From assembly GCF_002155145.1 (NCBI RefSeq), contig NZ_CP021323.1, positions 1,488,001 to 1,552,000 on the forward strand: DNA of 64,000 nucleotides, in the 5' to 3' direction. The position numbers and the translations under genes are program-made. The notes under the pieces are model-generated. The model did not search any database and was not told the origin of the DNA. It saw nothing but the letters and a program-made list of their open reading frames with translations. The DNA is from Kushneria konosiri. Lineage in GTDB: Bacteria; Pseudomonadota; Gammaproteobacteria; Pseudomonadales; Halomonadaceae. Positions 26,116 through 34,288 of this stretch are shown in pieces. Every line of letters starts with the position of its first letter. Positions within the stretch are counted from its first letter, which is position 1.

Positions 26116-26487
26116 ATGCGATACACATGACCTCTTACATTGATTCATGACAATATTTTCTGGTTAACCCGCATGAGATTATCGACAGGATTCAGCCTTG
26201 CCATCTCAAGGATTTTTTAACTGGATTGGCGATGATGCCTTCTCCTTGTTGCTTTTTACATTGAGCGTTAAAAACGTGGGGCGTAGTGAGCTTCATGCAA
26301 GGAAGTCTCGTTGATGCCATTTTTATCGAGCTTTTGATGGAAGGTTTTGTGCGTTTTTTGAGCAGGTTATATTTCGCTCAGTTATGGTTTTATCAAAAGG
26401 CCATTATTGTTACGTAATAAAATTTTATGATAGATGATTCAGCAGGCAGCCCTGAGGCTGCCCGCCTACAGTGCCTTGCGTCTCAAA
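26116..26487. other. AT-rich intergenic stretch without genes
   Basis: About 370 bases between the terminator of SDR copy 1 and the 3' end of yjjV. Base composition is visibly lower in GC than the rest of the window, with many T and A runs (for example around 26260-26440). No coding frame with a ribosome site, no repeat of the flanks and no tRNA-like fold is seen. A GC-rich 7-bp hairpin (GGCAGCC/GGCTGCC) stands near its right end at about 26444-26461. It may be a relic of transferred DNA or simply an unconstrained spacer. Confidence 0.5.
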
Positions 26488-26519
26488 ACGCCGAGCTCGG
26501 CAGGCTTTGAAAAGCCGAG
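26488..26519 (-). terminator. Possible terminator after yjjV
   Basis: Read on the minus strand, CTCGGC pairs with GCCGAG, overlapping the palindrome GCCGAGCTCGGC that is followed by TTTT. The several possible pairings and the short T-run make it uncertain. Confidence 0.45.
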
Positions 26520-27296
26520 TTAGAGGCCAAACAGCCTGCGGGTATTGTCTCGGATGGTGTCGGCAATCTCTTCGGGGGACTCCTTGCGAATCTCGCACAG
26601 GCTCTGCCAGATATGGTTGATCCGCTCGGGGCGATTGGGTTCGCCCTGAAACCCCTGTACGGGCATATCCGGCGAGTCGGTTTCCAGCAGCAATGACGAC
26701 AGCGGCAGGCGCGACAGGGTGCGACGGGTCTTTGAAGCACGCTCGTAGGTCATGGTCCCGCCCACGCCAATGAAGTATCCCGCCTTGATGAAGGCCTGTG
26801 CCTGCTGCTCGCTGCCGGCAAAACCGTGCACCACGCCGGTTCTGGGCAGATCAAGGCGCCGGAGATGCATGGCAAGCTTGTCGTGCGTGCGGCGCGAATG
26901 CAGGATCACCGGCAGGTCATGGCGGCGGGCGAGGCGCAGCTGGGCCTCCAGCAGAGCCTCCTGTCGATCAAATTCAGGGTTATCAATAAAGAGATCCAGA
27001 CCGATTTCGCCGATGGCCACCAGCTTGTCGGGACGTTTTTCAAGCCAGGCCTCCAGCTGCTCGAGATGCTCGTCTTCGAACTCATGAATGGCCATGGGAT
27101 GCACGCCAAGGGCGGCATATACCGGCGCATGATGCTCGGCCAGCGCCATCACGCCTGCAAAGCGCTCTGCCGTAACCCCAACAGCGATAATTTTCTCCAC
27201 ACCGGCCGCTTCCGCCTGCTTCAGGCTTTGCACCTCATTGCCGCAAAAGGGCGGAAAATCAAGGTGGCAGTGGGTATCCACGAACCCTGGGGTCAT
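26520..27296 (-). CDS. yjjV: TatD family metal-dependent hydrolase YjjV
   Basis: A 258-residue TIM-barrel metallohydrolase. Metal ligands are visible in FVDTHCHLD (about residue 6), GEIGLD (about residue 96), PVILHSRRTHDKLAMH (about residue 130), VVHGFAGS (about residue 156) and LLLETDSPDM (about residue 205). The FPPFCGNE and LDLFIDNPEF stretches and the length match E. coli YjjV rather than TatD or YcfH. TatD-type proteins act as 3'-5' DNases or deoxyribonucleases in repair; YjjV itself is poorly studied. It is inserted, on the opposite strand, between SDR copies 1 and 2. Confidence 0.93.
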   Translation of the reverse strand: MTPGFVDTHCHLDFPPFCGNEVQSLKQAEAAGVEKIIAVGVTAERFAGVMALAEHHAPVYAALGVHPMAIHEFEDEHLEQLEAWLEKRPDKLVAIGEIGLDLFIDNPEFDRQEALLEAQLRLARRHDLPVILHSRRTHDKLAMHLRRLDLPRTGVVHGFAGSEQQAQAFIKAGYFIGVGGTMTYERASKTRRTLSRLPLSSLLLETDSPDMPVQGFQGEPNRPERINHIWQSLCEIRKESPEEIADTIRDNTRRLFGL

Positions 27297-27515
27297 GTCA
27301 TCGCTCCAGTCGTCGGTTCATTCGTGCCTGGCGTTGATTCCAGGACCCTGTCATGGCGCAGTGTAGCGCCCTGTCGCGCAGGACGAATTGCAGGGCAGTG
27401 GATGACGACTACGCTTTAGCCATTCGTCGTAATACGCGCATCGCAGGACGCGGATGGCCGTATTCGTCCATGGACGCGTGGCCGCGGCCATTCAATGACA
27501 GGGAGCGTGACCGTC

Positions 27516-28379
27516 ATGGCAGAACAGATTCCCCCGCAGAAGCAGGACCGTCAGCCCGGTGTGGAAGGCGAAATGACCCCACCGGCCGAGTTCATGCATC
27601 CCGACTATCGCGGCAGCGCCAAAATGCAGGATCTGGTCGCTATTGTCACCGGAGGCGACAGCGGCATCGGCCGCGCCGCTGCCGTGCATTTCGCCCGCGA
27701 AGGCGCCGATGTCGCCATCATGTATCTCGATGAGCACGAGGATGCCGAGGCCACGAAGCAGATGATCGAGGCTGAAGGCCGCCGGGCGCTTCTGATCGCG
27801 GGTGACGTGGCCGATGCCGACTTCTGCCGCCAATCGGTTCAGAAGGTCGTCGACACCTTTGGCAAGCTGGATGTGCTGGTTAACAACGCCGCCCAGCAGG
27901 TGCTGCATCACCGCCCGGAGGAGACTTCGGATGAAGAGTGGCGCCGCACCTTTGACGTCAACATCCACGGCTATTTCTATATGGCCAAGGCCGCCCTCCC
28001 GCACCTGCGTGAAACGAAGGGGGCCATCATCAATACCACTTCCGTGAATGCCTTTGCCGGCCACGCCAACCTGCTGGCCTACACCACCACCAAGGGCGCC
28101 AATGCAGGCTTTACGCGCGCACTTTCGAAAATGTGTGTCGAGGATGGTATTCGCGTCAATCAGGTCGCGCCCGGCCCGATCTGGACGCCACTGATTCCTT
28201 CCACCATGGGGGCGTTCGACGAGAGTATTGTCGAGGACTTCGGCAGCCAGTCGCCGATGGGGCGCGCCGGTCAGCCCTCGGAGCTGGGGCCGGCCTACGT
28301 CTATCTGGCCTGCCGCGACAGCAGCTACGTGACCGGCCAGACCATCCACGTCAACGGCGGCATGATCGTCAACGGCTGA
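27516..28379 (+). CDS. Short-chain dehydrogenase/reductase, stress-protein type (copy 2)
   Basis: A 287-residue SDR closely related to copy 3 and more distantly to copy 1. It begins MAEQIPPQKQDRQPGVEG, has the cofactor motif VTGGDSGIGRAAA (about residue 46), NNAAQQ (about residue 126), catalytic Ser in NTTSVNAF and the pair YTTTK (about residue 190). The repeated N-terminal element QDRQPG is shared with copy 3. The start at 27516 is chosen on this match; GGGAG lies about 11 bases upstream. Probably one transcription unit with copy 3 (125-base gap). Confidence 0.92.
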   Translation: MAEQIPPQKQDRQPGVEGEMTPPAEFMHPDYRGSAKMQDLVAIVTGGDSGIGRAAAVHFAREGADVAIMYLDEHEDAEATKQMIEAEGRRALLIAGDVADADFCRQSVQKVVDTFGKLDVLVNNAAQQVLHHRPEETSDEEWRRTFDVNIHGYFYMAKAALPHLRETKGAIINTTSVNAFAGHANLLAYTTTKGANAGFTRALSKMCVEDGIRVNQVAPGPIWTPLIPSTMGAFDESIVEDFGSQSPMGRAGQPSELGPAYVYLACRDSSYVTGQTIHVNGGMIVNG

Positions 28380-28504
28380 GCCAGGACAGGAAAGGAAGGC
28401 GTTATCCCGGCCCGCCCGGGGCAACCTTCAATGTAAAAAGGCAGGCATGAGGCCTGCCACGGTGTCGCCAGGGGCGACGCCGATCGAAAAAGGAGATTTC
28501 AGAC

Positions 28505-29362
28505 ATGGCAGATCAGTTTCCGGCACAGTCTCAGGATCGTCAGCCCGGCCTTGAGCATGAGATGACCCCGGCACCCGAGATCATTCGCGACGACTACCGC
28601 GGCAGCGGCAAGCTCGAGGGTAAAAAGGCAGTGATCACCGGGGGCGACAGCGGTATTGGCCGCAGCGCTGCGGTGCATTTTGCGCGTGAAGGGGCCGATG
28701 TGGCCGTCATGTATCTGGATGAGCATGACGATGCCGAAGAGACAAAACGCCTGATTGAAGCCGAAGGGCGCCAGGCGCTGTTGATCAGCGGCGACGTGCG
28801 CGACAGCCGCTTTTGTCAGCAGGCCGTCGATCAGGTGCTGGACGCCTTTGGCGAGATCAATATTCTGGTCAATAACGCTGCTCGCCAGGTGGTACGTCAG
28901 GACATTACCGACGTGCCCGATGAGGAGTGGCGCGACATCTTCGACGTCAACATTCACGGTTATTTCTACATGACCAAGGCCGTGCGCCCACATCTCAAGG
29001 CCGGCGACAGCATCATCAATACGACCTCGATCAACCCCTTCGTGGGCAACGCCATGCTGATGGCCTACACCTCGACCAAGGGCGCGATCACGGGCTTTAC
29101 CCGCTCGCTGTCGGAATCGCTGGTCAAGGAGGGTATTCGGGTCAACGAGGTGGCGCCGGGACCGATCTGGACGCCGATCCAGCCGGCCACCATGGGAGAT
29201 TTCGATCCGGGGCTCATGACCACGCTGGGGGAGAAGATGCCGATGGGGCGTGCCGGTCAGCCCAGCGAGCTGGGGCCTGCCTACGTCTTTCTGGCCTCGA
29301 AGGACGCCTCCTATATCAGCGGCCACTCGCTGCACATTAACGGTGGTGCCATCATCAACTAG
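28505..29362 (+). CDS. Short-chain dehydrogenase/reductase, stress-protein type (copy 3)
   Basis: A 285-residue SDR beginning MADQFPAQSQDRQPGLEHEM. Motifs: ITGGDSGIGRSAA (about residue 46), NNAARQ (about residue 126), Ser in NTTSINPF, YTSTK (about residue 189). It differs from copy 2 mostly in the middle region, so substrates may differ. A clear AAAAGGAG lies about 10 bases before the ATG. A strong terminator follows. The physiological substrate is not known; the family is often induced by salt, ethanol or stationary phase in other bacteria. Confidence 0.93.
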   Translation: MADQFPAQSQDRQPGLEHEMTPAPEIIRDDYRGSGKLEGKKAVITGGDSGIGRSAAVHFAREGADVAVMYLDEHDDAEETKRLIEAEGRQALLISGDVRDSRFCQQAVDQVLDAFGEINILVNNAARQVVRQDITDVPDEEWRDIFDVNIHGYFYMTKAVRPHLKAGDSIINTTSINPFVGNAMLMAYTSTKGAITGFTRSLSESLVKEGIRVNEVAPGPIWTPIQPATMGDFDPGLMTTLGEKMPMGRAGQPSELGPAYVFLASKDASYISGHSLHINGGAIIN

Positions 29363-29393
29363 GCGCTGTCACTCGGGTGCTGTGTTGAAGACG

Positions 29394-29430
29394 TTAAAAA
29401 CCGCCTCCGGCTCGGCCGGAGGCGGTTTTT
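29394..29430. terminator. Bidirectional intrinsic terminator
   Basis: The stem AAAAACCGCCTCCGGC / GCCGGAGGCGGTTTTTT is perfect over about 16 bp with a 3-base loop, between convergent SDR copy 3 and bglX. Confidence 0.92.
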
Positions 29431-29444
29431 TGTACTGTCCGACA

Positions 29445-31799
29445 TCAGGGGGCGCTGCCGGGCGCCGGTTCGTTGGCCGCCACGCGCTGTTCCTGCGGCC
29501 GAGAAGGCGGCGTCGGATCAGAGGCCAGCGGTTTCATTGCGACCGCGCCGGCCGGCAGCGTCACCTGCTGCGTTTCATCTATATCGGTGGCCGAATCGGC
29601 CAGCGACACCTGGTAGTCGCCGCCATCCAGATGCCACTGACGCTGAGCGCTGTCATAGCGGGCAAACTGGCGTGGGTCGATCTCGATGCTCACCGCTTTC
29701 GACTCGTTGGGGGCCAGCTCAAGACTCTGCCAGCCGCCCAGCCGCGCCGGTGAGCCATCGGGGGCGCGAACGTACAACTGCGGTGTGGCACGGCCCGTTC
29801 GATCCCCGGTATTGGTAACCGTAAAGTGTGCGGTCACTTGCTGTCCCTTTCGATCGAGTGTCAGCCCGTGACGCTTGAAGGTGGTGTAGGAAAGCCCATG
29901 GCCGAAGGGGTACAGCGGCGTTTTGCCCTCGCGTTCGAACCAGCGATAGCCCACATCGGCGCCTTCACGGTTGTAGTCGACATCGAAAAAGGCGCTGTTG
30001 CCGATGCTCAGTCCGGGTACCTGAGGACGCGGCAGCTGATCGTCATCCTGCGGGAACGTGACCGGTAGCCGGCCCGAAGGGTTTTTCTGGCCGAACAGGA
30101 CACTGGCGATCGCCTCGCCGCCGCGCTGGCCCGGATACCAGGCTTCCATGATGGCAGCGACATCGTTGCGCCAGGGCATGGCCACCGGGCCGCCGGTTTC
30201 GAGTACCACCACGGTGCGCGGGTTGGCCTTTGCCACCGCCTCGATCAGCGCGTTCTGCTGACCCTCCAACGCCAGGCTCTGCATGTCCATGGTCTCCGAG
30301 GTCCACTGCTGGGCAAAGACCACGGCCACATCGCTGTCGCGTGCCTGGCGCACTGCCTCGTCAATGTCATCGCCAGAACTGAAGGTAACTCTTGAGTCGG
30401 GCGCGTGCAGCCCGATCGCCCCCAGTGGGGAGGATTTCGGGTACAGACGCTGGGTGTTGACGCCCTTTGGCGGGTTGAGATTCGGCAGGGCATCGCCGTC
30501 CATCGGCACGACAGCGGCCGAGCCGCCGCCGGCGATCACGGCGCGGTCGGCATGCGCGCCGGTCACGCTGATGCGCTTGTCGCGCGCGCCGTCCAGCGGC
30601 AGTACGTTGCGTTCGTTTTTCAGAAGCACCATGGCATTTTCGGCAATGTGCTGAGCCACGTCGGCGTTGGCTTTTTCGTCGATCGGCTCACGCGCAGGCG
30701 GGTGATCGACAATGCCGGCGGCAAAGTAGCTGCGCAGAATGCGATAGGCCATATCGTCGATGCGCTCGTGAGAAACCTCGCCACGCTCGACGGCCTTTTC
30801 CAGCGGCGCGCCAAAATAGACCACACCGTCAAAGTCCTCGGCGGCAGATTGCTGGTCCAGACCCGCATTGGCAGACGGGGCGCTGGAGTAGACCGCGCCC
30901 CAGTCGGACATCACAAAGCCCGGATAGCCCCATTCACCCTTGAGCACCTGGTTGAGCAGGTAGCCGTTCTGGCAGGCGTAGTCGCCGTTGACCCGGTTAT
31001 AGGCACACATGGCGGCGCCTGGGTGGCTGTGTTCCAGCGCATAGCGAAACGACAGCAGGTCGGATTCCTGCAGGGCCTGATCGCTGATGTCGGCACTGAG
31101 CTTGTGGCGCCCGGTCTCCTGAGCGTTCATCGCAAAGTGCTTGATGGTCGACATCACGTGCTGGCTTTCGATGCCGTTGATCTTGGCCGCCGTCGTTAGC
31201 CCCGACAGCAGCGGGTCTTCGCCGGGCATCTCATAGTTGCGACCGGCGCGCGGGTCCCGTACCAGCCCGGCGGTGCCGCCCAGCAGCACGTTGAAACCGT
31301 AGTGGCGCGTCTCGCGCGCGATCATTTCGCCGCCCTGGCGGGAGAGCTCGGGTTGCCAGGTGGCCGCCGCGGCCAGCACCGACGGCAGCGCCGTGGCCTG
31401 CCGGTCCGGATCGATCCAGCCTGGGTTGGTCACGCCCAGGTCGGCATCGGTCTGCTGCTGGGCCGGAATGCCCAGCCGGCTGATGCCGGGCACAAACCCG
31501 GCCGAGCCAATGGCGCCGCGCACACGCTGTGATGCATCCATGGGTGCGGCAAAATCGCCTGCCAGCAGCTGCATCCTTTCGGTGGTGGTCATTTCGGCCA
31601 GCACGGCACGGGCGCGCTCATCGGCACTACGGGACTGATCCATCCAAGGGGCCTGGGCCAGACGCTCGTTCAGATTTTGTTCGGCCTGCGCCAGCCGACC
31701 GGGGCGCTGGTCAGGCACCGGGGGCATCTGCGTGGCCAGCACCTGAGCGCTGAACATCGCAGACAGCGTGATCACGGGCAAAAGAAAGCGTTGGCGCAT
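29445..31799 (-). CDS. bglX: Periplasmic beta-glucosidase, glycoside hydrolase family 3
   Basis: A GH3 enzyme that releases glucose from beta-glucosides. The start at 31799 gives a signal peptide MRQRFLLPVITL...QVLA (cleavage about residue 23) and 784 residues in total. The N-terminal TIM barrel has KHFAMNAQETGR and the nucleophile Asp in GFVMSDWGA (about residue 295). The second domain (about 370-590) includes MVLLKNERNVLPLD and the C-terminal fibronectin-III-like domain (about 660-745) starts after FGHGLSYTTF. The last 30 residues are Pro/Ala-rich. A single gene; substrates could be cello-oligosaccharides or osmolyte glucosides, which the sequence does not decide. Confidence 0.92.
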   Translation of the reverse strand: MRQRFLLPVITLSAMFSAQVLATQMPPVPDQRPGRLAQAEQNLNERLAQAPWMDQSRSADERARAVLAEMTTTERMQLLAGDFAAPMDASQRVRGAIGSAGFVPGISRLGIPAQQQTDADLGVTNPGWIDPDRQATALPSVLAAAATWQPELSRQGGEMIARETRHYGFNVLLGGTAGLVRDPRAGRNYEMPGEDPLLSGLTTAAKINGIESQHVMSTIKHFAMNAQETGRHKLSADISDQALQESDLLSFRYALEHSHPGAAMCAYNRVNGDYACQNGYLLNQVLKGEWGYPGFVMSDWGAVYSSAPSANAGLDQQSAAEDFDGVVYFGAPLEKAVERGEVSHERIDDMAYRILRSYFAAGIVDHPPAREPIDEKANADVAQHIAENAMVLLKNERNVLPLDGARDKRISVTGAHADRAVIAGGGSAAVVPMDGDALPNLNPPKGVNTQRLYPKSSPLGAIGLHAPDSRVTFSSGDDIDEAVRQARDSDVAVVFAQQWTSETMDMQSLALEGQQNALIEAVAKANPRTVVVLETGGPVAMPWRNDVAAIMEAWYPGQRGGEAIASVLFGQKNPSGRLPVTFPQDDDQLPRPQVPGLSIGNSAFFDVDYNREGADVGYRWFEREGKTPLYPFGHGLSYTTFKRHGLTLDRKGQQVTAHFTVTNTGDRTGRATPQLYVRAPDGSPARLGGWQSLELAPNESKAVSIEIDPRQFARYDSAQRQWHLDGGDYQVSLADSATDIDETQQVTLPAGAVAMKPLASDPTPPSRPQEQRVAANEPAPGSAP

Positions 31800-31970
31800 G
31801 CGTAAGGCGTCTCCGAAAACAGAATGCCGGCCCGGGTCGCGGCGATCACCGGGCAATAAACGGTCAACAAGCGGACTACCTTAGTCGTATTCAGAGGGCT
31901 GTACTGTGTCAAAACGTCAGCATTTGCCAGCAATCATGAGCGACTGTGAGGCGGCGTCAGTGCACGCAAC

Positions 31971-32000
31971 CGGGCCACTGTGCAAGAGAACAGCGGCCCG
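31971..32000. repeat. Inverted repeat downstream of the D-amino-acid deaminase gene
   Basis: CGGGCCACTG pairs with CAGCGGCCCG over 10 bp with one mismatch and a 10-base loop. It lies about 60 bases beyond the stop of the minus-strand gene at 32057 but has no T-run. Otherwise I see nothing in the 31800-32056 gap beyond promoter space for bglX. Confidence 0.35.
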
Positions 32001-32056
32001 GCATTCAGGCGGAGGGCAAACCCTGAAAGGGCTCGGGTATCGAAGGCGTTCGAAGG

Positions 32057-33262
32057 TTAGAAAAATGTCGGCTCAACGGCGGTCACCGTGAGATCGTCAT
32101 CCACCCACAGTCCCTGACGCCATTTATCAAAGGTCAGACACGGGTGCGAGGCGCCAAAGGCAATGATGTCTTCAATGTGAATGTCGGCGTCTTCAGGTAC
32201 ACGCAGAAAGGTGTGCTGATCCATGATGTGCACCACCTGCCAGTCGGTCACCTCGCGCACATATGCCCCATTCCGATACAGGCGCAGCGCCATGGGCAGG
32301 TCCGGGTCGCAGGAAATGTCCCGCTTGCCCATGGCCATGATCGCAAGCCCGGGCTCGGGCAGGGATTGCACCTGGGCGAAGACTTCGAGTGCCGGCTCGA
32401 GCGCGCCTTCAAGCTCCGGGCGGCGCTCGCTGACCGCTTCCATCGCCTCACGATAAAGACGATGGTCGTGGGCCACATAGCAGCCCGGCCGCAGTACCGG
32501 GGTGTAGTGCTTGCGCAGTTCGGCCTGGTCAAAGGCCTCGGCGATCAGGTCGAACCATTTTGATCCCGACGCCGTGACGATAGGCGCCGAGACGGCCAGC
32601 ACGCCGCTGTCATGAAGATGTCTGACGGTATCCACCAGCCTCGCGCCGTAGGCCCGCACGTCCTCCAGCGCACTGTCACCGCCGATCATGCCCTCATAGC
32701 CCTCGATGCCGGCCAGGCTGAGTGCCGGTGCCTGCCGAATGGCTTCCACCAGTGCGCTTAGCTCCTCGCTATCACGCACGCCGCAGCGCCCGCCGGCCAC
32801 GCCCAGCTCGATCAGCACCTGTAGTCTTTGGCCGCGGGCGGCGAAAAAGTCGTTGAGCGCGCGGACGTTATCGGCGTGATCCACCGTGCAATAAAAATCC
32901 AGACCCTCCTCGATCATCTGCGCGATCAGCACCATGTTGGCCTGCCCGACCAGCTGATTGGCCATGAGCAGACGTTTGACCCCGTGAGCAAAGGCCGCCG
33001 CGCACTGGGTCGCGGTGGCGAGTGTGATGCCCCAGGCGCCGGCCTCGATCTGACGCAAAAAGAGTGCCGGCATCATGGTGGTCTTGCCATGCGGGGCCAG
33101 GTGCGCGTGGTGGTGATCGGCGAAACGCTGCATCCAGGCGATGTTGTGCTCGATCACCCTCTGATGCAGCACCATCGCCGGCAGGCTTGCGCCTTCAAGC
33201 AGGGTGTTGCCCAGCACAGGGCTGCCCTTCTGGACGGCGGCTGACAGAGAGGGTGTCTTCAT
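32057..33262 (-). CDS. PLP-dependent D-amino-acid deaminase (D-serine/D-threonine dehydratase-like)
   Basis: A fold-type III PLP enzyme (alanine racemase-like barrel plus beta domain) of the DSD1/D-threonine aldolase family. The start at 33262 (CAGGAG 9 bases upstream) gives 401 residues. The PLP lysine lies in LAPHGKTTMMP (about residue 58); the C-terminal Zn pair His/Cys is in FGASHPCLTF (about residues 377-379), the mark of eukaryotic-type D-serine dehydratases. Such enzymes turn D-Ser or D-Thr into a 2-oxoacid and ammonia through an enamine. Next to D-aminoacylase and RidA it fits a D-amino-acid degradation route. Exact substrate is inferred. Confidence 0.85.
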   Translation of the reverse strand: MKTPSLSAAVQKGSPVLGNTLLEGASLPAMVLHQRVIEHNIAWMQRFADHHHAHLAPHGKTTMMPALFLRQIEAGAWGITLATATQCAAAFAHGVKRLLMANQLVGQANMVLIAQMIEEGLDFYCTVDHADNVRALNDFFAARGQRLQVLIELGVAGGRCGVRDSEELSALVEAIRQAPALSLAGIEGYEGMIGGDSALEDVRAYGARLVDTVRHLHDSGVLAVSAPIVTASGSKWFDLIAEAFDQAELRKHYTPVLRPGCYVAHDHRLYREAMEAVSERRPELEGALEPALEVFAQVQSLPEPGLAIMAMGKRDISCDPDLPMALRLYRNGAYVREVTDWQVVHIMDQHTFLRVPEDADIHIEDIIAFGASHPCLTFDKWRQGLWVDDDLTVTAVEPTFF

Positions 33263-33336
33263 GATGCGACGCTCCTGATGGAATGTTGGTGTTGTTGTCA
33301 TCGGGCGCCACAGGGCGCCGTTGAGTTCGTAAAGCG

Positions 33337-34116
33337 TTAGTGTCCGTCAAGGGTGCGGGCGGCGGTTTTCAGCGCCGTCAGCAGTTCGTTGCGACGTGCC
33401 TCACTGGCATCACGGCCAATGGTGAAACACAGCGTGGCATGGGCATGGCCGCCCTGATCGAGTACCGGCACCGCCAGGCAGCAGGCAAAGCTGTCGGCAA
33501 GTCCCTCGGTGATGGCGTAACCCTGCTCGCGGGCCCGCTCGATTTCGGTGAAGAAGTCTTCACGAACAATCTCGCGACCGTCCGGCAGGATGAAGTCCTC
33601 CGGCGGGATGAAGTCGTTGATCGCCTCAGGGGGCATCTCGCCCAGCAGGACTCGTCCCGAGGCCGTCCAGGGGATCGGAATACGCACGCCCGTATCGGCA
33701 CTGATGCGAAAGGGGCGGGTGCCATTGTCATCCAGCACCACGGTGTACTTGTTGCCCTCCAGCATGCAGAACTGGCTGGTCTCGTTGAACTCGGCCGCCA
33801 GCTGGCGCAGCACGCCACGCGCGCGGCTGATCAGGTCGTTGTGGCGGGCGTAGTCCAGCCCGAACAGGTGCATGGCGCGACCAAAGAAGATGCGCCCGTC
33901 GCGGTCCACCTCCAGCCAGCCGGCCTCACTCAGGATGCTGACCAGTTCATAGACGCTTGAGCGTGGCGCACCGGTGGCCTCGACCAGCTCTCTTGGGGTC
34001 ATGGGCGCCTTGTGACGATGCAGCTGGGTACACAGGTCGATCACGCGATCGACGCCCCGGGCGCGTTTGGCGGGCGGGGCCGCAGGGGCATTTGAAGTAG
34101 TAAAAGACTCCGACAT
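33337..34116 (-). CDS. IclR family transcriptional regulator
   Basis: The start at 34116 (AAGAAGCGAG upstream) gives 259 residues. The N-terminal winged helix-turn-helix (about residues 18-80) has the segment APMTPRELVEATGAPRSSVY, and the C-terminal effector domain (about 95-255) has SGRVLLGEMPPEAI and the Cys pair of SFACCLAVPV. IclR proteins usually bind palindromes as dimers and release on effector binding. Here two 18-bp palindromes in the divergent gap (34216-34253) are the likely targets, so it should control itself, the deaminase gene downstream on the same strand, and the D-aminoacylase operon. Confidence 0.9.
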   Translation of the reverse strand: MSESFTTSNAPAAPPAKRARGVDRVIDLCTQLHRHKAPMTPRELVEATGAPRSSVYELVSILSEAGWLEVDRDGRIFFGRAMHLFGLDYARHNDLISRARGVLRQLAAEFNETSQFCMLEGNKYTVVLDDNGTRPFRISADTGVRIPIPWTASGRVLLGEMPPEAINDFIPPEDFILPDGREIVREDFFTEIERAREQGYAITEGLADSFACCLAVPVLDQGGHAHATLCFTIGRDASEARRNELLTALKTAARTLDGH

Positions 34117-34172
34117 GACTGCTCGCTTCTTGTCCAACGATGATCCACCCATCGTGCACCGGTTGGTGTCAT

Positions 34173-34200
34173 TTGACGACTTGCATTCGATCGCGATATG
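34173..34200 (+). promoter_or_regulatory. Possible promoter of the D-aminoacylase operon
   Basis: TTGACG (34173-34178) and GATATG (34195-34200) with 16 bases between them. The predicted transcription start would fall at or just before the first operator palindrome, fitting repression. The -10 box is weak. Confidence 0.4.
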
Positions 34201-34215
34201 GGAGCAGGATAAGGC

Positions 34216-34253
34216 TGTCCGGAAAAACAGACAAGTGTCCGGTATATCGGACA
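34216..34253. promoter_or_regulatory. Tandem palindromic operator, probable IclR-family target
   Basis: Two 18-bp elements lie 20 bp apart centre to centre: TGTCCGGAAAAACAGACA (34216-34233, imperfect) and TGTCCGGTATATCGGACA (34236-34253, with perfect 6-bp arms TGTCCG/CGGACA). They share TGTCCGG and the ending GACA. The position, between the divergent IclR gene and the D-aminoacylase gene, and the two-turn spacing fit cooperative binding of regulator dimers. Confidence 0.72.
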
Positions 34254-34288
34254 TGGTCGATAACAGCAATGATCGCTCGGAGCCTTTC

